A stretch of 64,000 bases of DNA from an uncultured Alphaproteobacteria bacterium (GTDB lineage Bacteria; Pseudomonadota; Alphaproteobacteria; Caulobacterales; Caulobacteraceae), in assembly GCA_903822175.1 (NCBI GenBank), contig CAIJOB010000011.1, forward strand, positions 100,815 to 164,814. Reading direction: 5' to 3'. The position numbers were made by a program, and so were the translations under genes. Below are positions 28,242 to 37,318 of the stretch, piece after piece. The notes under the pieces were generated by a model. That model worked only from the letters and a program-made list of their open reading frames with translations, ran no database searches and was not told the DNA's origin. Every line of letters begins with the position of its first letter. Positions within the stretch are counted from its first letter, which is position 1.

Positions 28242-29366
28242 TCAGGGGCCCGGTTTGGTCAAGGTGGGCTTGGTCAGGGCTGTCACGCGGGCGCGGGCGT
28301 CGGCTTCCAGGTCCGCGTAGAAGAGGTTGAAGCCCGGCGCCATGCGCTGTTCGGTCCAGGAGCCGGAGGGTTGCAGCGACGCCGACCTGGGCGACGAGAC
28401 CCGCAGTATGCCGCCCTCGCAGTGCGCCGAGACCTCGCGGGCCAGGAAGGCCGGACGCGCGCCCCATTCAAGGCCGGTGGCGTTGGCGGCGCCCAGGTGC
28501 ATCCGCGCCGGCGCGGGCTCGTCGGTGGTGGAGCCCAGGATCGGGTTGAAGCAGAGCGCGGGCCCCCTGAGGTTCACCAGCTCGTCGCCGGCGTCCCAGA
28601 CGAGCGCGCGGTTCAAGAGGATGCGGCCCCGGTCGATCTCGCTGGCCGGCACGCTGGCCCAGGCGGCAAGGCAGCCCGCCTGATCGCGCCGAGCGCAGGG
28701 CTCCAGCGCCGGATGGGTGGCCGGGACCACGGTTTCGATCAGATAGGCGCCCGCCAGCCGCGCGCGCAGCCCGGGGTTCGGCGCGATCTCCTCGGCCACC
28801 AGCCGCGACGCGAGCGTGCCGCCCTGCTCCACGCCGACGACCAGGAACGGCCGCTGGCCGCCGCCATGGTCGCGCCACTGGCGGAAGGCCGCCGCCACGT
28901 CACCATAGGCGAACGCCCGGGCGTCCTTGGCGTCGTCGCGCAGGGTCAGCAGGCTGTAGAGCCCGGCCTGGCGGTAGCGCGGCGCGAAAATCCGCCCGAC
29001 GCGCACGAACGGCCCGGCGTAGTTCGGCGCCATCACCCGGCGGAACAGCCGGTCCGACTTGGCGTCATTGATCGGGTCGTTCCACTGCCGGCCGCCCTCG
29101 TAGGTCGTGGGCGAGACGAAGAAGACGTCGGCGGGCGGATCGCCAGCCGCCGGAGCTTCCGGATGATCGGGCGCCAGCCGCCAGGCGGTGGCCTGCGCAT
29201 AGTCCGGGGCCGGCGGCGGGCGATAGGTCTGGTACGGCGTCTTGGGGTCCAGCTGCTCGCGGATCAGGTCGCCGCGCAGGAGGACGAAGGCCACCGCCAG
29301 GAGAATAAACAATCCACCGAGGCCGATGATCGGCCACCGCCACACCCGAGGCCGGGCGTCCGCCAT
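28242..29366 (-). CDS. DUF3089 domain-containing membrane-anchored protein with altered nucleophile elbow
   Basis: 374 residues. A single N-terminal transmembrane helix (about 10-30) is followed by an alpha/beta-hydrolase-like DUF3089 domain: DVFFVSPTTYEGG, APNYAGPFVR, ARAFAYGDVAAAF. The expected G-H-S-x-G elbow appears as GVEQG near residue 205, so the usual Ser nucleophile is absent and the protein may be non-catalytic. ATG 29364-29366 is 2 nt after the hldD stop, meaning it is in the heptose operon. The frame extends upstream into hldD but only out of register with it. Confidence 0.75.
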   Translation of the reverse strand: MADARPRVWRWPIIGLGGLFILLAVAFVLLRGDLIREQLDPKTPYQTYRPPPAPDYAQATAWRLAPDHPEAPAAGDPPADVFFVSPTTYEGGRQWNDPINDAKSDRLFRRVMAPNYAGPFVRVGRIFAPRYRQAGLYSLLTLRDDAKDARAFAYGDVAAAFRQWRDHGGGQRPFLVVGVEQGGTLASRLVAEEIAPNPGLRARLAGAYLIETVVPATHPALEPCARRDQAGCLAAWASVPASEIDRGRILLNRALVWDAGDELVNLRGPALCFNPILGSTTDEPAPARMHLGAANATGLEWGARPAFLAREVSAHCEGGILRVSSPRSASLQPSGSWTEQRMAPGFNLFYADLEADARARVTALTKPTLTKPGP

Positions 29367-29368
29367 GG

Positions 29369-30370
29369 TCAGCGGTAAGGATCGGGCTGGCTGAGGTAGG
29401 AGCGGACATAGTCGCCGATCCCCTCTTCCAGCGGCGTCATGGGCTTGGCGTAGCCGGCGGCCTGCAGCCGCTCCATCTTCGCCTGGGTGAAGTACTGGTA
29501 CTTGTCGCGGATCGCCGGCGGCATCGGGGTGAAGTCGATCTGGGCGTTCTTGCCCGCCGCTGCGAACACCGCGCGCGCCATGTCCTCGAAGGTCCGCGCC
29601 TGGCCGGAGCCCAGGTTGAACACCCCGTTCACCTGCTCGTTCTCCGCCAGCCACTGGGTGATGTCGGCCACGTCACGGACATAGACGAAATCGCGCTTCT
29701 GGCCGCCGTCCGGCACGCCCTCGCGATAGCTCTTGAACAGCTGCACGCCCTGGCCGTCGCGCACGTGCGGCCAGATCTGCGAGGCCACCGACTTCATCGA
29801 CTTCTTGTGCTCTTCGTTCGGCCCATAGACGTTGAAAAACTTCAGGCCGACCCATTGCGGCGGGGCATAGTCGCGGGCCGCCTGGCGCACCGCGAAGAGA
29901 TCGAACAGCGCCTTGGACCAGCCGTAGGTGTTGAGCGGCCGGAGCGCCGCCAGCGCCTCGTAGCCGTTGTCGTCATCGAAGGTCGTCGCGTCGCCATAGG
30001 TCGCCGCCGAGGAGGCGTAGATGAACCTGCGCTGGCGGTCGGCGCACCAGCGGAAGAGGTCGCGGCTGAGCGTGAAGTTCGAGTGGACGATCTTGTCAGC
30101 GTCCGGCTCGGTGGTCGAGGAGACGGCGGCCATGTGGACCACCACCTCGACGTCGCGCCAGCGCTTCTCCAGCCAGTCGAACATGTCTTCCGGCGCCACG
30201 AAGTCGCCGATCGGATGCTTGGCGATGTTGCGCCACTTGCCGAGCTCCGCCTCGCGCAGGCGGTCGCAGACCACCACGTCCAGCGTGCGGTCCTCCGCCA
30301 GCTTGGCGACGATGTTGGAGCCGATGAACCCGGCCCCGCCGGTCACGAAGGCGATGCGGCGCTGGGTCAA
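29369..30370 (-). CDS. hldD: ADP-glyceromanno-heptose 6-epimerase
   Basis: 333 residues of the extended SDR fold: TGGAGFIGSN near the N-terminus, AAVSSTTEPD, Y-x-x-x-K replaced by the family form YGWSK (active site), and FFNVYGPNEEHK. It converts ADP-D-glycero- to ADP-L-glycero-D-manno-heptose for the LPS inner core. Start is TTG 30368-30370, whose last two bases form the start of the TGA of hldE (TTGA overlap); no ATG/GTG lies nearby in frame. Also called rfaD. Confidence 0.93.
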   Translation of the reverse strand: MTQRRIAFVTGGAGFIGSNIVAKLAEDRTLDVVVCDRLREAELGKWRNIAKHPIGDFVAPEDMFDWLEKRWRDVEVVVHMAAVSSTTEPDADKIVHSNFTLSRDLFRWCADRQRRFIYASSAATYGDATTFDDDNGYEALAALRPLNTYGWSKALFDLFAVRQAARDYAPPQWVGLKFFNVYGPNEEHKKSMKSVASQIWPHVRDGQGVQLFKSYREGVPDGGQKRDFVYVRDVADITQWLAENEQVNGVFNLGSGQARTFEDMARAVFAAAGKNAQIDFTPMPPAIRDKYQYFTQAKMERLQAAGYAKPMTPLEEGIGDYVRSYLSQPDPYR

Positions 30371-31836
30371 CGGTTCCCGACCTTCATTTTCGCGATGGCG
30401 GCGGTGGTCGAATAGCCCTCGACGATGGACGCCAGCTTCACCTCGCCGCCCCAACCCTTGACCAGGTCTCCGCCGACCACTTCGCTTTCCGCATAGTCGG
30501 CGCCCTTGATCAGCACGTCGGGCCGCGCCGCCTCGATCAGCTTGAGCGGCGTGTCCTGTTCGAACGGCACCACCAGGTCGACCGATCCCAGGCCCGCCAG
30601 CACCAGCGCGCGACTCTCCAGGTCATTCACCGGCCGGCCCTCGCCCTTCAGCGCCCGCACGCTCTCGTCGGAGTTCAGGCCGACGATGAGCCGGTCGCAC
30701 CAGGCTCGCGCCTGGGCCAGATAGGCCACGTGGCCCTTGTGGAGGATGTCGAAGCAGCCGTTGGTGAAGCCGACCTTCAACCCCTTGGCGCGCCAGCGGG
30801 CGACTTCGTCGCCCATCCGCTGCGCCGTGGCGACCTTGGCCTCGGCCGGCGCCATGTGGGCCGAGAGCGCCGCCTCGACCATCTCTTCCGGCGAGACTGT
30901 GGCGGTGCCCACCTTGCCGACCGCCACGCCGGAGGCCAGCTGGGCAAAGGCGATGGCGTCCTCGATAGGAACCTGCGCGGCCAGCGCCAAGCCTAGAGCC
31001 GCCAAGGTCGTATCGCCGGCCCCGGACGCATCGAACACCTCGCGCGGCGCAGTCGGGAAGTGGCGCACCGGCTCGCCGCGGGCGGCGAAGGAGATGCCCT
31101 TGGACGCGCGCGTGACCAGGATCGCCTTGGCCTCCCAGAGTTCCAGCGCCCGGGTCAGCGCGGCGGCGACCTGTTCGTCGGTCTCGGTGGGTAGGTCGGT
31201 GGCGTGGGCCAGTTCGGCGGCGTTGGGCTTGATCAGGTCGACGGCGCCGTAGTGGGCGAAGGAGCGGGCCTTGGAATCCACCACCAGCTTGCCGCCGGAC
31301 TGGAGCGCAGCCTCGCGGCAGGCGGCGATCACCGCCTCGGTGACGACGCCCTTGCCGTAGTCGGACAGCAGGATCGCGCCGGCGTCCTTGGCAGCGTCGC
31401 GGATCGTGCGGACCAGCCGCTGTTCGACGTCGCCGCTTACTGGCCGGTTGGTCTCCAGGTCGACGCGCAGCACCTGCTGGGCGCCGGCGACGAAGCGGGT
31501 TTTCAGGGTCGTAGGCCGGGCGCCGTCGGTGACCAGATAGCCCTCGACGCCGGCCTCTTCCGACACCAGCCGCAGCGCCTGTTTGCCCTCGGCGTCATCG
31601 CCGATCACGCCCACCAGCGAGACTTCGCCACCGAGCGCCGCGACGTTGCGGGCCACATTGCCGGACGCGCCCAGCATCATCAGCTCATGCGACCGCGCCA
31701 GCACCGGCACCGGCGCTTCCGGCGACACGCGGGTGACCTCACCATAGACGAAACGGTCGACCATCAGGTCGCCGACGCAGGCGACGCGCCGGCCGGGCGC
31801 GAGGCCCAGGAGGTGCTGGAGCGCTGAAAGATCCAT
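30367..31836 (-). CDS. hldE: Bifunctional D-beta-D-heptose 7-phosphate kinase / heptose 1-phosphate adenylyltransferase
   Basis: 489 residues, two domains. The N-terminal PfkB/ribokinase-type kinase (about 1-330) has GASGNVARNVAALGG and the anion-hole DASGAGDTTLAALGLALA with its catalytic Asp; the C-terminal nucleotidyltransferase (about 350-489) has FTNGCFDILHKGHVAYL, a HxGH-type motif. It makes ADP-heptose together with HldD for the LPS core. It is followed directly by hldD and lies 49 nt downstream of kdsA, all leftward. Confidence 0.95.
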   Translation of the reverse strand: MDLSALQHLLGLAPGRRVACVGDLMVDRFVYGEVTRVSPEAPVPVLARSHELMMLGASGNVARNVAALGGEVSLVGVIGDDAEGKQALRLVSEEAGVEGYLVTDGARPTTLKTRFVAGAQQVLRVDLETNRPVSGDVEQRLVRTIRDAAKDAGAILLSDYGKGVVTEAVIAACREAALQSGGKLVVDSKARSFAHYGAVDLIKPNAAELAHATDLPTETDEQVAAALTRALELWEAKAILVTRASKGISFAARGEPVRHFPTAPREVFDASGAGDTTLAALGLALAAQVPIEDAIAFAQLASGVAVGKVGTATVSPEEMVEAALSAHMAPAEAKVATAQRMGDEVARWRAKGLKVGFTNGCFDILHKGHVAYLAQARAWCDRLIVGLNSDESVRALKGEGRPVNDLESRALVLAGLGSVDLVVPFEQDTPLKLIEAARPDVLIKGADYAESEVVGGDLVKGWGGEVKLASIVEGYSTTAAIAKMKVGNR

Positions 31837-31885
31837 CGCGGTCAGGGTGTGCGGCGCGTTGCGGCCTGGGTCAAGTAAAGGGGGG

Positions 31886-32740
31886 TCAAGCCGGCTGCAC
31901 GGCAGCGTGGACCGCCTTCAGCGTCGTGAGCAGCTCCTTAGCGCCCGCCAGCGGCAGGCAGCTCGGGCCGTCACACAGCGCCTTGTCCGGCTCCGGGTGG
32001 AATTCAAGGAACACCCCGTTCGCGCCCGCCGCGATCGCCGACTTGGCCAGCAGCGGCACGCCAAACCGCCGCCCGCCGGCCGAGGCGCCATTGCTGCGCG
32101 GGTCGGCGCCGGGGAGCTGCACCGCGTGGGTGGCGTCGATGGTCACCGGCGCGCCCAGGTCTTTCATTTCCTGGATGCCCAGCATGTCGACCACCAGATT
32201 GTTGTAACCGAACGACACGCCCCGCTCGCAGAGGATGATGAAGTCACGGCCGGTGGCCTCGCGGACCTTGTCGAGGATGTTTTTGCAGTCCCAGGGCGCC
32301 AGGAACTGGCCCTTCTTCACATGCAGCAGGCCGCCGGCGGCGAGCGTCGCCCTGGCGGTGGCGATCACCAGATCGGTCTGGCGGCAGAGGAAGGCCGGGA
32401 TCTGTACGATGTCGGAGACCGCCGCGACGGCCTCGGCTTGATCGATCTCGTGCAGGTCGGTGATGATCGGCAGGTCGAACTGGGCCTTCACCTTCTCCAG
32501 GATCGCCAGGCCCTTTTCCAGGCCGGGCCCGCGGTAGCTGTGGATCGAGGAGCGGTTGGCCTTGTCGAAGCTGGCCTTGAACACATAGGGCAGGCCCAGT
32601 TCGGCGCAGACGCCCTTCAGATGGGCCGCGATCTCCAGCGCCAGACCCTCGTCCTCCAGCACGTTCATACCGGCCATGACCATCAGCGGCTGGCCATCGC
32701 CGATGGCCATGTTCCAGCGGTCCAGCGTCAAAACGGCCAT
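31886..32740 (-). CDS. kdsA: 3-deoxy-8-phosphooctulonate (KDO-8-P) synthase
   Basis: 284 residues. Conserved blocks include FKASFDKANRSSIHSYRGPGL, TDLHE, KGQFLAPWD (metal-independent/dependent class region), GYNNLVVDM and DATHAVQLPG. The enzyme condenses arabinose-5-phosphate with phosphoenolpyruvate in KDO synthesis. It heads the LPS-core run with hldE and hldD. In many alphaproteobacteria kdsA is instead near pyrG/eno, so this arrangement is worth noting. Confidence 0.95.
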   Translation of the reverse strand: MAVLTLDRWNMAIGDGQPLMVMAGMNVLEDEGLALEIAAHLKGVCAELGLPYVFKASFDKANRSSIHSYRGPGLEKGLAILEKVKAQFDLPIITDLHEIDQAEAVAAVSDIVQIPAFLCRQTDLVIATARATLAAGGLLHVKKGQFLAPWDCKNILDKVREATGRDFIILCERGVSFGYNNLVVDMLGIQEMKDLGAPVTIDATHAVQLPGADPRSNGASAGGRRFGVPLLAKSAIAAGANGVFLEFHPEPDKALCDGPSCLPLAGAKELLTTLKAVHAAVQPA

Positions 32741-32929
32741 GGAGGAATCCCTAGTTCGAACGATCGCCGGGTAAGTGGCGCGCGCGGCGGGCCTTCACAA
32801 GCCTGAAATCCCGGGCTACCCGCGTCTGCGCGGTGCGATACATCGTATCATTATGACATCCGCGGGCGTCCGCCCGTGAAACCAGTGGTGATATGTTTGT
32901 CAGTCAGTAGCGTTCGGGGGAATGCGACG

Positions 32930-34198
32930 ATGAGTTTGGCCCAATCGGGCGCAGTGGCCGGTTCACTGGCGGCGATCGCCCGGGATCGGCGAGCCTTCCG
33001 CAGTTTGCCGGCGCTCAAGGGCACGCCCGCGGTGTTCCGCGCCGCCGTGCGGCTGATCGCCCGCAACTGGGCGATAGGCTCCATGACCTTCACCATGCCG
33101 TCCGGTCAGGAACTGTACATCGCCGGCAGCGAACCCGGTCCCGACGCCAAGCTGACCATCCACGATTTCCGCTTCATCCGCCGCGCGCTCTCGGCCGGCG
33201 ATATCGGTTTTGCCGAGGCCTATATGGCCGGCGAGTTCGACACCCCGAACCTGCCGGATTTGCTCTACGTCTTCGCCGCCAACTGGGACCGCCAGCACCA
33301 TGTGACCATGGGCAATCCCCTGGCCTGGACGATGAACCGCATCCGCCACGCGCTGAAGCCCAACAGCAAGGCCGGCTCGAAGAAGAACATCCACGCCCAC
33401 TACGACCTGGGGAACGCCTTCTACGACAAGTGGCTGGACCCGACGATGACCTACTCGTCGGCCAAGTTCGACTGTCCAGGCCAGCCCCTGAACGAAGCCC
33501 AGACCGCCAAGTACAAGGCGCTGGCCACGAGCATGGGCCTGCAATCCGGCCAGACGGTGCTGGAGATCGGCTGTGGCTGGGGCGGGTTCGCCGAATATGC
33601 CGCCCGCGAGGTCGGGGCCAAGGTCACCGGCATCACCATTTCCGAGGAACAGTACGCCTTCGCAAAGCAGCGCATCTTCGATGCCGGCCTGAACGAACGC
33701 GCCGACATCAAGCTGGTCGACTATCGCGACGTCGACGGCCGCTTCGATCGCGTGGCCTCCATCGAGATGTTCGAGGCGGTGGGCGAGCGCTATTGGCCCG
33801 CCTACTTCGGCAAGGTGCACGACAGCCTGGCCACCGGCGGCCGCGCCGGCCTGCAGATCATCACCATCAAGGATCAGTACTTCGAGGAGTACCGCAGCCG
33901 CTCGGATTTCATCCAGAAGTACATCTTCCCAGGCGGCATGCTGCCCTCGGAGGAGCGCCTGCGGAAGATCACCGACAAGGCCGGCTTCACCTGGACCGGC
34001 ATCGACCGCTTCGGCCGCGACTACGCCGACACGCTGGCGCAATGGCACAAGAGCTTCGACGCCGCCTGGAGCGAGATCCGCCCGCTCGGCTTCGACGAGC
34101 GGTTCCGCAAGCTGTGGAAGTTCTATCTGAGCTACTGCGAGGCTGGCTTCCGCACCGAGCGGACAAGCGTCGTGCAGCTTTCGCTCGCCAAAGCTTAG
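32930..34198 (+). CDS. cfa: Cyclopropane-fatty-acyl-phospholipid synthase family methyltransferase
   Basis: 422 residues. The N-terminal lipid-binding domain (about 40-130) precedes the SAM-dependent domain with HYDLGNAFYDKWLDPTMTYS, VLEIGCGWGGFAEYAARE (SAM motif I), SIEMFEAVGERYW and FIQKYIFPGGMLPS. It transfers methylene to unsaturated acyl chains of membrane phospholipids. I chose ATG 32930 after GGGGGAA; the frame is open to 32876. It stands alone, 190 bp from the divergent kdsA. Confidence 0.93.
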   Translation: MSLAQSGAVAGSLAAIARDRRAFRSLPALKGTPAVFRAAVRLIARNWAIGSMTFTMPSGQELYIAGSEPGPDAKLTIHDFRFIRRALSAGDIGFAEAYMAGEFDTPNLPDLLYVFAANWDRQHHVTMGNPLAWTMNRIRHALKPNSKAGSKKNIHAHYDLGNAFYDKWLDPTMTYSSAKFDCPGQPLNEAQTAKYKALATSMGLQSGQTVLEIGCGWGGFAEYAAREVGAKVTGITISEEQYAFAKQRIFDAGLNERADIKLVDYRDVDGRFDRVASIEMFEAVGERYWPAYFGKVHDSLATGGRAGLQIITIKDQYFEEYRSRSDFIQKYIFPGGMLPSEERLRKITDKAGFTWTGIDRFGRDYADTLAQWHKSFDAAWSEIRPLGFDERFRKLWKFYLSYCEAGFRTERTSVVQLSLAKA

Positions 34199-34243
34199 CT
34201 TCGACCTCTTCTGCTTGGCCGCGCCTGCGCTTAAGTAGCGGCG

Positions 34244-35257
34244 ATGACCATCGCTTCCAGAACCATCGCGCCCAGCGTCCTCGACGCCATCGGCGACACG
34301 CCGCTGATCCGGCTGCACCGCGCAAGCGCGCTGACCGGCTGCGAAATCCTCGGCAAGGCAGAGTTCATGAACCCCGGGGCGTCGGTCAAGGATCGTGCGG
34401 CGCTCTTTATGATCCGCGACGCCGAGGCCAAGGGGCTGATCCGGCCCGGCGGGCGGATCGTCGAGGGCACGGCCGGAAACACCGGTATCGGCCTCGCCAT
34501 GGTCGCCAAGGCGCTGGGCTACAAATGCACCATCGTCATCCCGAACAACCAAAGCCAGGAGAAGAAGGATGCCGTCCGACTCTTCGGGGCCGAACTGGTG
34601 GAGGTCGATCCGGTCCCCTACGCCAACGAGATGAATTACGTGAAAGTCTCCCATCGCTTGGCGGAGAAACTTAATGCCGAGGAGCCGGCCGGCGCCCTCT
34701 GGGCCAATCAGTTCGACAATCTCGCCAACCGCGAGGCCCATGTGCAGACCACCGGCCCGGAGATCTGGGCCCAGACCGGCGGAAAGGTCGATGGCTTCAT
34801 CTGTTCCATCGGTTCCGGCGGCACCTTGGCCGGCGTGGCCCAGGCCTTGCGCGCCCACAAGCCCGACGTGGCCATCGGCCTCGCCGATCCCGACGGATCG
34901 GCGCTCTACAGCTACTACACGGCGGGCGAACTCAAGGCCGAGGGGACCTCGATCACCGAGGGCATCGGCCAGGGCCGGATCACCGCCAACTTCGAAGGCC
35001 TGAAGATCGACCACCCCTACCGCATCCCCGACAGCGAACTGCTGCCGGTGCTCTACGATCTGCTGGAGCATGAGGGCCTGCTGATGGGCGGCTCCACCGG
35101 CATCAACGTCGCCGGCGCCATCCGGATGGCCAGGGACCTGGGCCCCGGCAAGACCATCGTCACCATGCTGTGCGACGGCGGCCAGCGCTATCAGTCCAAG
35201 GTCTTCAATCCCAACTTCCTGCAGGAGCGCGGCCTGCCGACGCCGCCGTGGATGTGA
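34244..35257 (+). CDS. cysK: Cysteine synthase A-like PLP enzyme
   Basis: 337 residues. The PLP-lysine lies in NPGASVKDRAAL (about residue 45), phosphate-binding TAGNTGIGLA follows, and GSGGTLAGVAQAL and DPDGSALYSYYTAGELK continue the OASS pattern. Cysteine synthases usually have GTGGT at this point; here it reads GSGGT. It makes cysteine from O-acetylserine and sulfide; cystathionine beta-synthase activity is an alternative. Its stop overlaps the ATG of sseA by one base, so the pair is coupled. Confidence 0.9.
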   Translation: MTIASRTIAPSVLDAIGDTPLIRLHRASALTGCEILGKAEFMNPGASVKDRAALFMIRDAEAKGLIRPGGRIVEGTAGNTGIGLAMVAKALGYKCTIVIPNNQSQEKKDAVRLFGAELVEVDPVPYANEMNYVKVSHRLAEKLNAEEPAGALWANQFDNLANREAHVQTTGPEIWAQTGGKVDGFICSIGSGGTLAGVAQALRAHKPDVAIGLADPDGSALYSYYTAGELKAEGTSITEGIGQGRITANFEGLKIDHPYRIPDSELLPVLYDLLEHEGLLMGGSTGINVAGAIRMARDLGPGKTIVTMLCDGGQRYQSKVFNPNFLQERGLPTPPWM

Positions 35258-36099
35258 TGAGCGACCCCCTCGTCAACACCGCCTGGTTGGCCGAGCGTAT
35301 CGGCTCCAGCGAGATCGCCATCGTCGACGCCACCTGGTTCATGCCGGGCGAAGGCAAGCTCGGCCGCGACGCCTATGCGGCGGGCCACATTCCCGGCGCG
35401 GTGTTCTTCGACATCGACGAGATCGCCGACCGCTCGACCGACCTGCCGCATATGCTGCCGGCGCCGGACGCCTTCGCCGAGGCCGCCGGCGCGCTCGGCC
35501 TGCGCCGCGACCTGATCATCGTCGTCTATGACGGCCAGGGCATCTTCTCCGCGCCGCGGGTCTGGTGGACACTCAGGATCATGGGCTTCCCGGAGGTCTT
35601 CGTGCTCGACGGCGGTCTGCGCAAGTGGCGCGCCGAGGGCCGCCCGCTCGAGACCGCCCTCGCCTCGCCGCAGCCCACGACCATCGAGCCGGCCTTCGAT
35701 CCCAGCCTGGTCCGCGACCTCGACGCCATGCGCGCCACGCTCGCTGCCCACGACGCCCAGGTGATCGACGCCCGGCCCGGTCCCCGGTTCCGCGGTGAGG
35801 TCCCCGAGCCCCGCGCTGGCCTGCGCGGCGGCCACATGCCGGGCGCGCTGAGCGTTGCCTGGAGCGGTCTGATCGAGGCCGACGGCACGATGAAGTCCGC
35901 CGCCGATCTGCGCGTCGCCTTTCAGGCCGCCGGGACGGACCTCGACGGCCCCATCGTCACCACCTGCGGCTCCGGCGTCAGCGCATCCTTGCTCGCGCTC
36001 GCCCTGGCGCGGCTCGGGCGCGAGGACGTGGCGGTCTACGACGGTTCCTGGACCGAGTGGGCCGGCCGAGCCGACACACCGATCGTCACCGGCGCCTGA
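35257..36099 (+). CDS. sseA: 3-mercaptopyruvate sulfurtransferase (two-rhodanese-domain)
   Basis: 280 residues with two rhodanese modules: residues about 5-125 (inactive) and 155-278 (active). The catalytic loop CGSGVSAS near residue 228 is the mercaptopyruvate-type CGSGV(T) motif; thiosulfate sulfurtransferases have CRxGxT/R. ATG 35257 shares its first base with the last of the cysK stop. It would handle sulfur from cysteine-derived mercaptopyruvate, in line with the neighbouring cysK and metC. Confidence 0.92.
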   Translation: MSDPLVNTAWLAERIGSSEIAIVDATWFMPGEGKLGRDAYAAGHIPGAVFFDIDEIADRSTDLPHMLPAPDAFAEAAGALGLRRDLIIVVYDGQGIFSAPRVWWTLRIMGFPEVFVLDGGLRKWRAEGRPLETALASPQPTTIEPAFDPSLVRDLDAMRATLAAHDAQVIDARPGPRFRGEVPEPRAGLRGGHMPGALSVAWSGLIEADGTMKSAADLRVAFQAAGTDLDGPIVTTCGSGVSASLLALALARLGREDVAVYDGSWTEWAGRADTPIVTGA

Positions 36100-36105
36100 C
36101 GTCGG

Positions 36106-37203
36106 CTATCTGAAGGGCGGCGCGTAGAGCAGGCCGGGCTTTGGCGCGTTCCACAGCGCGTTCAGCCCGCGGTCCAGCTTCAGCGACGAACTCGACCCCA
36201 CGTCGCGCTGGAAAATCTCGTCATAGGCCCCGACCTGGCGGATCACCTGATAGGCCCAGTCCTTGTTGAGGTTCAGCAACGCCCCATAGCTGCCCTCGGC
36301 GCCCAGCAACCGGCGCACCTCCGGATTGGGTGAATTGCGCCGGGCGTCGTCGACGGTCTTGGAATTGAGCTTCAGTTCCTCGCCCAGGATGGTGGCGTAG
36401 ACCGTCCAGCGGACGATATCGGCCCAGACCGGATCGTTCTGGCGCACCACCGGCCCCAGCGGCTCCTTGGAGATCACGTCGGGCAGGATCACGTGCGAGC
36501 CCGGATTGCTCAGCACCGAGCGCGAGCCCGCCAGCGCCGAGATGTCGGCGGTGAAGGCGTCACAGCCGCCGGTCTCATAGAGCTTGCGCGCCTCAGCCTC
36601 GGAGGCGACCACCACGGGCTTGTAGGCGATGCCCTTGCTCCGGAAGAAGTCGGCAAGGTTGTCCTGGCTAGCCGTGCCGGCCTGAACGCAGATCCGCGCC
36701 CCGGAGAGCTCCTGGGCGCTGGTCAGGCCGAGCGCCTTGGCCGCCATGAACCCCTGCCCGTCGAAATAGGTGGTCGCGGCGAAGTCGAGGCCCAGGCCGG
36801 TGTCCCGCGAAAACGACCACGAGGTGTTTCGCGACAAGAGGTCGATCTCGCCCTTCTGCAGGGCGCTGAAGCGGTCCTGGGCGCTGATCGCGGTGAACCG
36901 GACCTTGTCGGCGTCGCCCAGCACCGCGGCCGCCACCGCCCGGCAGATGTCGACGTCGAAGCCGCGCCACTGGCCCCGGAAGTCCGGATAGGCGAAGCCC
37001 GGCAGGCCGGGGTTCACGCCGCAGGCGACGTAGCCGCGCTTGCGCACAGCGGTCAGCACCTTGCTGGGGGTCGCCTTGTAGTGGGTCGCCGGGCTCGCGG
37101 CGTCCTTGACGCTAGGGACAGGCGTCGGCGTGGGCTTCGAGCCGCCATCGCAGGCGGTCAGGCTCAAGATCGCGAGCCAAGCTGCGGCCAGCCGCCGGAT
37201 CAT
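36106..37203 (-). CDS. Amino-acid ABC transporter substrate-binding lipoprotein (AapJ-like)
   Basis: 365 residues. Starting at ATG 37201-37203, the N-terminus MIRRLAAAWLAILSLTACDGG is a lipoprotein signal with lipobox LTAC. The solute-binding fold (PBPb) shows KRGYVACGVNPGLPGFAYPD, GFDVDICRAVAAAVLG, DLLSRNTSWSFSRD and CDAFTADISAL, as in general L-amino-acid-binding proteins AapJ/BztA. No permease or ATPase gene is adjacent, so partners must be elsewhere. The three residues before the Cys differ from the periplasmic relatives, which are not lipoproteins. Confidence 0.87.
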   Translation of the reverse strand: MIRRLAAAWLAILSLTACDGGSKPTPTPVPSVKDAASPATHYKATPSKVLTAVRKRGYVACGVNPGLPGFAYPDFRGQWRGFDVDICRAVAAAVLGDADKVRFTAISAQDRFSALQKGEIDLLSRNTSWSFSRDTGLGLDFAATTYFDGQGFMAAKALGLTSAQELSGARICVQAGTASQDNLADFFRSKGIAYKPVVVASEAEARKLYETGGCDAFTADISALAGSRSVLSNPGSHVILPDVISKEPLGPVVRQNDPVWADIVRWTVYATILGEELKLNSKTVDDARRNSPNPEVRRLLGAEGSYGALLNLNKDWAYQVIRQVGAYDEIFQRDVGSSSSLKLDRGLNALWNAPKPGLLYAPPFR

Positions 37204-37318
37204 CCCTGCTCCCAACAGCGCCAAACTTGCAAAGAGCTCCACCCGCGGGCTCTAAGTGCGCCGAAACTCAAACCACTCTGGGCATTCTCGCCCCTTAAGC
37301 CTAGGCCCCGCAACCCGT

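Noticed and set aside
32963..35071. 702-residue minus-strand open frame
   Set aside because: Antisense to cfa and cysK, both unmistakable.
37204..37318. Possible SAM-II riboswitch upstream of metC
   Set aside because: I looked for the SAM-II pseudoknot pattern common before met genes in alphaproteobacteria and saw no matching core or stems.
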